A stretch of 18,914 nt of DNA from CANJJB01 sp964449295 (lineage in GTDB: Bacteria > Chlamydiota > Chlamydiia > Chlamydiales > Rhabdochlamydiaceae). Of the stretch, positions 13,286 through 18,914 are shown one piece after another (position 1 is the stretch's first letter; each line of letters begins with the position of its first letter). Made by a program: the position numbers and the translations under genes. Location of the stretch: contig CAYUZN010000025.1 of the NCBI GenBank assembly GCA_964449295.1, positions 1 through 18,914 on the forward strand. Reading direction: 5' to 3'. The notes beneath the pieces are model-generated. The model was not told the origin of the DNA. It saw nothing but the letters and a program-made list of their open reading frames with translations, and did not search any database.

Positions 13286-14187
13286 AACCCTTCGTTAAGC
13301 CGTCTGATTCTATCCTCTAGAGGAGGGTGTGTGGCAAAAAGAGCCAGGATACCACGTCCTTTCGAAGGAGAAATCTTGAAGGCTTGAAGAGGAGGCTTGT
13401 CAGCTGCAGGATCGTGAACTTCCACTGTTTTTTTAAGAGCCTCAAGAGCTGCTACCATCTTATCTTTACCAGCTAAGAAAGCTCCACCTTTGTCAGCTCT
13501 AAATTCACGAAAGCGTGAGTAGAGGGCAATCACAAGAGAGCCTAAAATCATAAAAACAATTTCAAATAAAAAGACAAAAACATAATAAGACCCTGAGATC
13601 GATTTATCTTTTCCTTGAGAGGCCCTGGCAGAGAGGAAAAAAGCTAAGACTCGTGCTAGGAACATCACAAAGGCGTTCACGACGCCTTGTAAAAGGGTCA
13701 TGGTGACCATATCTCCATTGGCAATGTGTGTGACTTCATGAGCCAGCACGCCTTCGAGCTCTCTCTCAGACATGCGATTGAGTAGTCCTGATGAGACGGC
13801 AACAAGAGATCTGCTCTGCATAGGGCCCGTTGCAAACGCATTCACTTCAGGTGATTGATAAATGCCCACTTGAGGCATATGAGAGAGGTTAGCTGCTCTG
13901 CAGAGGCTGTAGACCGTTTGAAGCAGTTTCTGCAGTCTAGGATCATGAGTATTTGGATCGATCACTTGAACACTTAAGAGCCATTTGGCCATGATGCGTG
14001 AGAGTAAAAGAGAGATAAAAGCACCACCCATACCCCAGATCAAACAGAAAATTGCAAGAGAGTTGTAGTCAAGGCCGTGTGCATTTAAAAATGGCTTCAC
14101 CTGAAACAGATTTAAAAGGAGTGAAATTGTTGTGACAACAAGAATATTAACGACTAAAAATAGAACAATTCTTTTGACGAAGTTCAT
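13282..14187 (-). CDS. htpX: Membrane-bound zinc metalloprotease HtpX
   Basis: HtpX is an M48 inner-membrane endopeptidase that takes part in quality control of misfolded membrane proteins. The 301-residue product has two N-terminal membrane segments (about 5-27 and 43-63). The zinc site HEVTH (150-154) follows, with the third ligand Glu228 in REFRAD. Two further hydrophobic stretches lie around 166-186 and 202-223, and there is the late HPPLEDRI motif. I chose ATG 14187 because GGAGGA (14195-14200) stands seven bases upstream; a GTG five codons earlier is possible but lies almost at the predicted transcription start. The promoter upstream is near consensus. Confidence 0.96.
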   Translation of the reverse strand: MNFVKRIVLFLVVNILVVTTISLLLNLFQVKPFLNAHGLDYNSLAIFCLIWGMGGAFISLLLSRIMAKWLLSVQVIDPNTHDPRLQKLLQTVYSLCRAANLSHMPQVGIYQSPEVNAFATGPMQSRSLVAVSSGLLNRMSERELEGVLAHEVTHIANGDMVTMTLLQGVVNAFVMFLARVLAFFLSARASQGKDKSISGSYYVFVFLFEIVFMILGSLVIALYSRFREFRADKGGAFLAGKDKMVAALEALKKTVEVHDPAADKPPLQAFKISPSKGRGILALFATHPPLEDRIRRLNEGF

Positions 14188-14214
14188 GATTAAATCCTCC
14201 ACAAAGTGACTTCA

Positions 14215-14243
14215 ATTAAACCTTTTTTCTCTCTAATTGTCAA
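14215..14243 (-). promoter_or_regulatory. Near-consensus sigma-70/sigma-66 promoter for htpX
   Basis: Read on the minus strand, a perfect TTGACA (14238-14243) is followed after 17 bases by TTTAAT (14215-14220), five of six to consensus. The start would fall near 14208, about 20 bases before the ATG at 14187. No heat-shock operator such as a CIRCE element is visible. Confidence 0.75.
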
Positions 14244-14295
14244 GGAATACAGATCCCTATAAATTTTTATTTTCTTATTAATTTTTCCTAAAGTG

Positions 14296-14360
14296 TTTGA
14301 GTATAATCAGGCTTTATGTCATGTATGTTTTTATGCTCGGTATAGCGAGATATACTCAAA
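14296..14360. promoter_or_regulatory. 10-bp dyad around a TATAAT box upstream of the small gene
   Basis: TTTGAGTATA (14296-14305) and TATACTCAAA (14351-14360) are exact reverse complements 55 bp apart centre to centre. The left half overlaps a perfect -10 box TATAAT (14302-14307), although no convincing -35 stands upstream. The right half would lie in the 5' leader. It could be a pair of operator half-sites or a long-range hairpin. The inner CTCG/CGAG pair near 14336-14349 adds a possible smaller stem. Confidence 0.45.
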
Positions 14361-14377
14361 ATTTAAGGATGTTGTTC

Positions 14378-14608
14378 ATGCGTAAGATAGCTGCAAATTT
14401 ACTAAAACGGGCTGGTTTTTCTAACAACAAAACAGCTGTTGATGTTAAAGAAGCTTTAGCAGATGATGCTTGTTATGTTTTAATTACGTGCGGGGCACCT
14501 TCCAAAGATGGTAAAATGCAGGTAGAAATGACATATCAAGGAGATCCTGTGCTGGCAGCCTATCTCGTTGAGAGTGCACAACAGTTTATCGATATCGACA
14601 ATCAATGA
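14378..14608 (+). CDS. Small conserved-looking protein of unknown function
   Basis: I do not recognise the 76-residue product. It begins with a basic amphipathic stretch (MRKIAANLLKRAGF), followed by a mixed alpha/beta part with YVLITCGAPSKDGKMQVEM and a final acidic tail. There is no membrane segment or cofactor motif. I chose ATG 14378 because AAGGA (14365-14369) lies eight bases upstream. The frame is open back to 14297 but the added residues look non-coding, and that start lies within the promoter region. Its stop overlaps the start of the M20 dipeptidase (ATGA), so the two are probably translated together. A short protein coupled to a peptidase could be a partner or regulator of it, but nothing in the sequence shows this. 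Confidence 0.7.
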   Translation: MRKIAANLLKRAGFSNNKTAVDVKEALADDACYVLITCGAPSKDGKMQVEMTYQGDPVLAAYLVESAQQFIDIDNQ

Positions 14609-16047
14609 CAAAAAGTACTTTAGCTGATCTGAAAAGCTGGTATGATAAAAACAGTAAACAAACATTTGCAGATTTTTTCACATTCTTAAGTTTTTCAAGC
14701 ATCAGCACTGATCCCAACTACAAAGAAGATATGATCAGTACAGCTAATTGGCTCTCATCTTATCTTAAAAATATCGGCATGGATGTTGAAATCTGGCAAA
14801 CACCAGGGCATCCTGTTGTATTTGCAACACATCTTGAAGCAGGACCTAATAAACCCACGGTCTTGATCTATCACCACTATGATGTACAGCCTGTTGACCC
14901 TTATGATAAGTGGAAAACACCGCCGTTTGACCCAACAATTAAAAATAACAAAGTCTATGCAAGAGGAGCCTCTGATAATAAAGGGCAGTGTTTTTATACC
15001 ATCACAGCTCTCAAAGCTTTTCTGCAAGATGCCAAACATATCGGTATCAACATTAAGCTTTTTATTGAGGGGGAAGAGGAGTGCGGTAGTCTGGGAACAA
15101 CCGAAATTTTATCTAAAAAGAAACAAGACCTTAAAGCCGATCATCTATTGATTGTTGACATGGGGCTTCCTAAGCCAGGAGTGCCTGCGATTACTCTAGG
15201 CTTAAGAGGTATTACGACGATGCAGCTTGTGCTGCGCAATTCTAATGCTGATCTACACTCCGGGATCTATGGAGGGATTGTTCTTAATCCTAACCAAGCG
15301 ATGATCTCTCTTTTATCAAAGTTATGGGATAAAAATGGTAGAGTGGCAGTTCCTGGTTTCTATGATGATGTAGAGTTGTTATCACAAGCCGATCTTAAAC
15401 AAATTGATCAAACGATAGAAAGTGAAGAGTCTCTTCAAAAGAATTACGGCATTTCAGCTTTCTATAAAAGCTTAGAAAATTCTTTGTGGGAATTAAATAC
15501 AATTTTGCCGACTTTAGAAATTAATGGCCTAGCAGGTGGTTATGCGGGAGAAGGATTTAAGACGGTGATCCCTTCGGCAACGATTGCTAAAATCTCCTGT
15601 CGCTTAGTGCCTAATCAAGATCCTGATGATATCGCTCAAAAAGTCATTAAATTTTTAAAAGATAAAGTCGATAAAAGAATTGATATCCAAGCGACATTTG
15701 ATCATGGGGGCTTGCCCGTGAGAACGTCTCCTTCCACTCTGATTGCACAAATTGCAACCGATGCGTTTGAGCAAGTTTTTAAAAAACCCTGCCAGAAAAT
15801 CTTTTGCGGTGCCTCTGTTCCGATTGTAGCTGATTTAACAAAAGTCAGTGGAGCTGAAGTTGCTATGATTGGGGTTGCGCTCATGGAAGATGAAATGCAT
15901 GCTCCCAATGAAAACTTCGGACTCGATAGATTTGAGCAAGGCTTTCTTGTCATGAGTACTATTTTGCAAAAATTATCTGAAAAAAAAATACCAACGACAG
16001 TTAAAGTTAAGAGCAAAAAAGCTAAGTCTTTATCTCGTGTTGGATAG
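14605..16047 (+). CDS. M20-family metallodipeptidase
   Basis: The 480-residue product has all metal-site motifs of the M20A dipeptidases (carnosinase/CNDP-like). YHHYDVQP carries His91 and Asp93, ARGASDNKGQ carries Asp124, and EGEEECGS carries the catalytic Glu157 and metal ligand Glu158. VDMGLPKPG carries Asp185, DLHSG His218 of the lid domain, and MHAPNENF His432. It should be a cytosolic two-zinc dipeptidase, in keeping with a parasite that imports or degrades host peptides. The start overlaps the preceding small gene by ATGA. A basic Lys-rich tail (about 459-477) extends past the usual end. The last 18 bases overlap the convergent dacB gene. Confidence 0.95.
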   Translation: MTKSTLADLKSWYDKNSKQTFADFFTFLSFSSISTDPNYKEDMISTANWLSSYLKNIGMDVEIWQTPGHPVVFATHLEAGPNKPTVLIYHHYDVQPVDPYDKWKTPPFDPTIKNNKVYARGASDNKGQCFYTITALKAFLQDAKHIGINIKLFIEGEEECGSLGTTEILSKKKQDLKADHLLIVDMGLPKPGVPAITLGLRGITTMQLVLRNSNADLHSGIYGGIVLNPNQAMISLLSKLWDKNGRVAVPGFYDDVELLSQADLKQIDQTIESEESLQKNYGISAFYKSLENSLWELNTILPTLEINGLAGGYAGEGFKTVIPSATIAKISCRLVPNQDPDDIAQKVIKFLKDKVDKRIDIQATFDHGGLPVRTSPSTLIAQIATDAFEQVFKKPCQKIFCGASVPIVADLTKVSGAEVAMIGVALMEDEMHAPNENFGLDRFEQGFLVMSTILQKLSEKKIPTTVKVKSKKAKSLSRVG

Positions 16048-17370
16048 CAGCGTTAAAAGACGGTGTGTTTCAGCGATAACGGCTTGCTTAGAGCCCGTGT
16101 AGTTATTGCAACAGACACAAAAAACAAATTCCTTGCCCGAATCCAATTTTAAATATCCGCCTAAGTTAGTTGTCATACTCATTGATCCAGTTTTAGCTTT
16201 TATAGTGGCTTGTGGTACGGGGAGAGCAGCAGGAAAAGAATCATAGACAGATTGATAAAGAGGATTTTTTCGAATGATTCCTAGAAGTTTTGCAAACCCT
16301 TTAGGTGTGATCAGGTTGCCTCTTGCAAGGCCACTGCCATCTTTAACATGAATAGGAATCTCCCATTGTTTCATACAAGCTTCCATGTGACTAATGCCTT
16401 GGGTCCTAGAGCCACTACCGATTGTTTTAAGAAGATCTTCTGCATAGAGATTAATACTAAAATGATTGAGATCTTTTAAAATAGCTTTCAAAGAAGGGGA
16501 TTTTTTTCGATATAATCTATTCAGGTTAGGAGTTGTTTTGCCTCTGACGACCTCGACACCTTGAGATGGCACGACTTTTTTAGCAAGTGTCATCCCGCAA
16601 AAAAGAGCAGGATCTGGCATCGCAGCTTTAATGGTGAATGTTTCCTGATCAATAGGAATTGTCCCTCTATAAAACTGCGCGAATGAATATTCCGAGCCAA
16701 AGACATACGCTTGGTCTCCCGATCCTGGAGCTCCTGTTGTCACTTCATTATGAAAGACAAGATAAGGAATAGGAGGCTCTATCTTAACAACAGTTGTTAA
16801 ATCACCTTCTTTTTGACCAGGCTTAAACGTAATGTGATATAAGTTTCTATTGATGTTTAAAGAACAAACACCGGCTCCAAAATAATTACCCAAATCTTCA
16901 AATAGCCAAAAAGGAGAGGCCATAGCTTTTTCAAACAGGCTTGTGTCGACAATGATTTTACCCTCGATAGAGTTAATCCCTGTCTTTTTTAAACACTCTT
17001 CCCACTCAGAAAAAATAGATAACTCAAGAGTTGGATCACCGCCTCCTTTAATCCACACATTGCCGTGCAGCACGCCTTGCTGATCAATCGTGCCTTCATA
17101 AGCCAAATCTGTATAAAAAAAATAATCCTCACCCAACTTAGATAAGGCAGCAACACTTAAAGGAATCTTCTGCAGAGAGGCTGGCACAAAAAATTGCTCG
17201 CTATTACGCGCATAAACTTCCTCTTCTGTCTCCAGATCGACAATACAGATCCCAATATGCGCCCTTTGAAACATCTCAGAATTTGTGAAACACTCATCAA
17301 AGCTATTTCCATAGACTGGTTGAAACGTATAAGCAAGTATGGCACAGAACATCAAATAAAATGACATCAT
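16030..17370 (-). CDS. dacB: D-alanyl-D-alanine carboxypeptidase/endopeptidase (PBP4 type, peptidase S13)
   Basis: The 446-residue protein has an N-terminal signal peptide (hydrophobic 3-20, cleavage likely near Gly21) and the three active-site motifs of penicillin-binding proteins. These are SLQK (65-68) with nucleophile Ser65, SIN (305-307) and KTG (393-395). The long insert between the first and second motifs is characteristic of S13/PBP4. It should trim or cut peptidoglycan cross-links in the periplasm, relevant to the thin division-ring peptidoglycan of chlamydiae. No Shine-Dalgarno site precedes the paired ATG ATG start. It converges on the dipeptidase gene with an 18-base overlap. Confidence 0.93.
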   Translation of the reverse strand: MMSFYLMFCAILAYTFQPVYGNSFDECFTNSEMFQRAHIGICIVDLETEEEVYARNSEQFFVPASLQKIPLSVAALSKLGEDYFFYTDLAYEGTIDQQGVLHGNVWIKGGGDPTLELSIFSEWEECLKKTGINSIEGKIIVDTSLFEKAMASPFWLFEDLGNYFGAGVCSLNINRNLYHITFKPGQKEGDLTTVVKIEPPIPYLVFHNEVTTGAPGSGDQAYVFGSEYSFAQFYRGTIPIDQETFTIKAAMPDPALFCGMTLAKKVVPSQGVEVVRGKTTPNLNRLYRKKSPSLKAILKDLNHFSINLYAEDLLKTIGSGSRTQGISHMEACMKQWEIPIHVKDGSGLARGNLITPKGFAKLLGIIRKNPLYQSVYDSFPAALPVPQATIKAKTGSMSMTTNLGGYLKLDSGKEFVFCVCCNNYTGSKQAVIAETHRLLTLLSNTR

Positions 17371-17398
17371 AGAGAATTTCGATTCATAAGATTTTTAT

Positions 17399-17426
17399 TT
17401 GACATATGTAAAAATATAGATATATT
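17399..17426 (+). promoter_or_regulatory. Strong promoter upstream of the unknown gene at 17481
   Basis: A perfect TTGACA (17399-17404) is separated by 16 bases from TATATT (17421-17426), five of six to consensus. Transcription would start near 17433, only about eight bases before an ATG at 17441 that opens a 19-codon frame. This makes the upstream ATG, rather than the GTG at 17481, the natural first codon. Confidence 0.65.
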
Positions 17427-17440
17427 AATAGGCAAATTAT

Positions 17441-17500
17441 ATGACCGAATCTATTTTTTGGGAAGACTTAGCAAAAGATTGTGAAAATACCGTTAGCTGA
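17441..17500 (+). CDS. 19-residue upstream ORF, probably the displaced true N-terminus of the next gene
   Basis: The frame from ATG 17441 reads MTESIFWEDLAKDCENTVS and stops at TGA 17498-17500, overlapping the next frame. Removing one A from the AAAA at 17484-17487 would join it smoothly into that frame as ...AKDCE-IPLAEKFIE... The residue mix is protein-like. It is either a natural frameshift, a slippage site, a sequencing error, or a genuine leader peptide. Confidence 0.45.
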   Translation: MTESIFWEDLAKDCENTVS

Positions 17501-18545
17501 AAAATTTATTGAGATTGTGACTCAATTTACACCATTTCACGATGGAATCGATTTGCTATGGATTTTCTTTGTGAAAATTAAGCGCAAGTGGAAACAGATT
17601 GTGGTTAGACAGTACAATAATGTCTACTACGTAGACACAACCGATGATATTTCTTTTTCATATCCTTCAGAGACTTGGGATAAAGAATTAGATGGTGAGA
17701 TACAAGCCTGGTGTGAGCAACTTTCTTCCTATAAAAAAGCTCTTGATAAAGATCCTATAGAAGCACAAGGTGTCTTAATACAAGCTTTACCTATCGAATT
17801 GCGGACAGGGCTCATCACAAGACGTAATCTGAAACGCCTTATGCCAGATTGGGCCGATATTAAATTGGGTGTTTCAAAAAAAGATGAAAAAATCCTCATG
17901 GATATTTTAAGAAGCTATGAGCGCCCTTCTATTCCTCAGTTAACCACTGAGATGTACTTTGAGTATTGCAAAGTTGCTTATTTAGCCAATGCAAAACAGT
18001 TGCACATAGACAAGGGGCTCTCAGGTAGAGAATATTATAAAAGATTAGCCGATGGACGTGATGGTGGATTATTAAAAGTTAATCCCAAAAGTCCTCAAGC
18101 GTTAAGAGACTGGTACAACTCTGGTGAAAGACAAGGCTGTCATCCTTGGGAGATCTATCGAGGAGGCAACTCAACACATATCGATCTAGCTATCACATCT
18201 TACGGCTCCGATGATTTTCAGATTGAGTTGAATGCTTTTTCAACAACGAGATTAGTTGAAACTTGCAGAATTGCTATAGCTCTTAAAAAAGCCGGTTTGC
18301 CCTTTGTCCTGGCTAATCGAGACTCCTATCTTTTGCGCATTTTAGAAGAGGATTGGATAGGTATTTTGCCTTCACATGCAGGGATTAAATATGGCTATCA
18401 ACAGTTCCCAGACACATATAATGTCGCTGACTGCATTCATCTCGATTGGTTATTTGAAGATTCTCCTAGAAAAAAAGCCACATCCCTTAAGAGAAAAATT
18501 AAAAAATTGGTATTCTGGCTTCCAGAGCGTGTGAGTGGTAGTTAA
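17481..18545 (+). CDS. Protein of unknown function, start uncertain
   Basis: I do not recognise this 354-residue product (counted from GTG 17481). It looks like a real soluble protein. A basic N-terminal part has an aromatic hydrophobic stretch (about 20-33, DGIDLLWIFFVKIK), and the middle has mixed helices. A denser C-terminal part (about 190-330) contains DGRDGGLLKVNP, then HPWEIYRGGNSTHIDLAI, then TTRLVETCRIAIALKKAGLPFVL, ending EEDWIGILPSHAG. These Gly/His/Asp-rich motifs suggest an enzyme-like fold, but I can name no catalytic site. No good Shine-Dalgarno site precedes the GTG. With one A removed at 17484-17487 the gene would start at ATG 17441 and give about 367 residues. The tail is strongly basic. 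Confidence 0.75.
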   Translation: MKIPLAEKFIEIVTQFTPFHDGIDLLWIFFVKIKRKWKQIVVRQYNNVYYVDTTDDISFSYPSETWDKELDGEIQAWCEQLSSYKKALDKDPIEAQGVLIQALPIELRTGLITRRNLKRLMPDWADIKLGVSKKDEKILMDILRSYERPSIPQLTTEMYFEYCKVAYLANAKQLHIDKGLSGREYYKRLADGRDGGLLKVNPKSPQALRDWYNSGERQGCHPWEIYRGGNSTHIDLAITSYGSDDFQIELNAFSTTRLVETCRIAIALKKAGLPFVLANRDSYLLRILEEDWIGILPSHAGIKYGYQQFPDTYNVADCIHLDWLFEDSPRKKATSLKRKIKKLVFWLPERVSGS

Positions 18546-18583
18546 AGAAATGTAGCCCTTCCTTTTAAGAATCATTTAACAAC

Positions 18584-18608
18584 CTTAATATTAACAACTT
18601 AAGTTTTT
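18584..18608 (+). terminator. Weak candidate intrinsic terminator
   Basis: CTTAA (18584-18588) and TTAAG (18599-18603) can form a 5-bp stem with a 10-nt loop, followed by TTTTT (18604-18608). The stem is short and AU-rich, so this is only a candidate end for the preceding unknown gene. Confidence 0.3.
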
Positions 18609-18651
18609 CCGATCAATGATAAGTCCAAAAAGCATTAATTATAATTTATAA

Positions 18652-18681
18652 TTTACTTTTTTATCGATTCAATGCTAATAT
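18652..18681 (+). promoter_or_regulatory. Possible extended -10 promoter for the last gene
   Basis: TGCTAATAT (18673-18681) is an extended -10 with TTTACT (18652-18657) 18 bases upstream of the hexamer. Two further TATAAT boxes (18640-18645 and 18647-18652) lie just before but have no good -35. The region is very AT-rich, so chance matches are likely. Confidence 0.35.
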
Positions 18682-18716
18682 GCCTTTTTAATAAATTTCA
18701 TAAATTAGGAGAAAAT

Positions 18717-18914
18717 ATGGATAGGGTTAAAAACATTAGCAATTCCGCTGCATTTTCACTTAACAATAATGTGAAAAAAACTTCCTTCTTAACAAAGAAA
18801 GTTTTAGCAGTTGCATTTGCTGCATTGGCCCTTATTTGCTGGGTATGGTCTTTGCTCAAAGCAAATAAGCCTAAATCAGATAAACCATTCGATCAAGATC
18901 AGTGTCACAAAGCC
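18717..18914 (+). CDS. 5' part of a small membrane-anchored protein (truncated by window edge)
   Basis: An ATG at 18717 with AGGAG (18707-18711) five bases upstream opens a frame that stays open for 66 codons to the window end. The product has a polar, Asn/Ser-rich head of about 27 residues. A single hydrophobic segment follows (about 29-48, VLAVAFAALALICWVWSLL), then a charged Lys/Asp-rich stretch. This suggests a single-pass membrane protein. A chlamydial inclusion-membrane protein would normally have a paired hydrophobic hairpin, which is not seen in the visible part. The family is not recognised. Confidence 0.7.
   Translation, partial: MDRVKNISNSAAFSLNNNVKKTSFLTKKVLAVAFAALALICWVWSLLKANKPKSDKPFDQDQCHKA

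Noticed and set aside
14297..14377. Longer form of the small unknown protein
   Set aside because: The extra 27 codons cover the -10 box and dyad. A well-placed AAGGA supports ATG 14378.
14879..15151. Alternative plus-strand frame within the dipeptidase gene
   Set aside because: It overlaps the metal-site coding region of the M20 dipeptidase and shows no independent motifs or ribosome-binding site.

Overview
The window most likely comes from a chlamydia-like bacterium (phylum Chlamydiota, outside the classical genus Chlamydia). The main evidence is the gene order rplY(ctc)-pth-rpsF-rpsR-rplI-ispE at 3343-6377, which matches the block I know from Chlamydia genomes. The low G+C content, frequent non-ATG starts, ankyrin-type accessory proteins, and a PBP4-type carboxypeptidase fit this too. 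PRPP synthase and two heptose genes inside the block point to an environmental lineage (Parachlamydia/Simkania/Rhabdochlamydia type) rather than a Chlamydiaceae pathogen. The genus cannot be fixed from sequence reading alone.

Layout. Positions 1-447 hold no gene. They carry a 99-bp head-to-head inverted repeat whose two arms each contain a small hairpin with compensatory base changes, followed by a GC-rich, hairpin-rich segment. Next, on the minus strand, come a patatin-like phospholipase (448-1338) and a protein built almost entirely of 32-residue ankyrin-like helical repeats (1388-2131). A tRNA-Gln(UUG) at 2278-2349 opens a long plus-strand run of tightly packed genes: prs, rplY, pth, rpsF, rpsR, rplI, ispE, hldD, an hldE-like kinase, holA and an RsmI-like methyltransferase (to 10333). 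From rplI onward the genes are joined by start/stop overlaps of a few bases, so they are probably translated as a coupled operon. They cover PRPP supply, ribosome assembly and recycling, the MEP isoprenoid pathway, ADP-heptose for LPS core, and replication.

Positions 10334-13285 look like an accessory insertion. They hold an ankyrin-repeat protein with a possible papain-like Cys-His-Asp triad, which is a candidate secreted effector, and a DUF4143-type AAA ATPase. Before the ATPase lie two tandem hairpin repeats whose loops show ACCCCCTG, the exact complement of the purine-rich Shine-Dalgarno region of that gene. Then come htpX (minus strand, with a near-consensus promoter), a small unknown protein coupled to an M20 dipeptidase, and a convergent dacB/PBP4 gene. 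A conserved-looking unknown protein follows; its start is obscured by an upstream mini-ORF and a probable one-base frame break. The 5' part of a membrane-anchored protein runs off the right edge.

The best candidates for something undescribed are the covarying inverted repeat at the left edge, the anti-Shine-Dalgarno tandem hairpins before the ATPase, the Cys-His-Asp/ankyrin protein, and the HldE-like protein whose C-terminal half has lost the nucleotidyltransferase signature.
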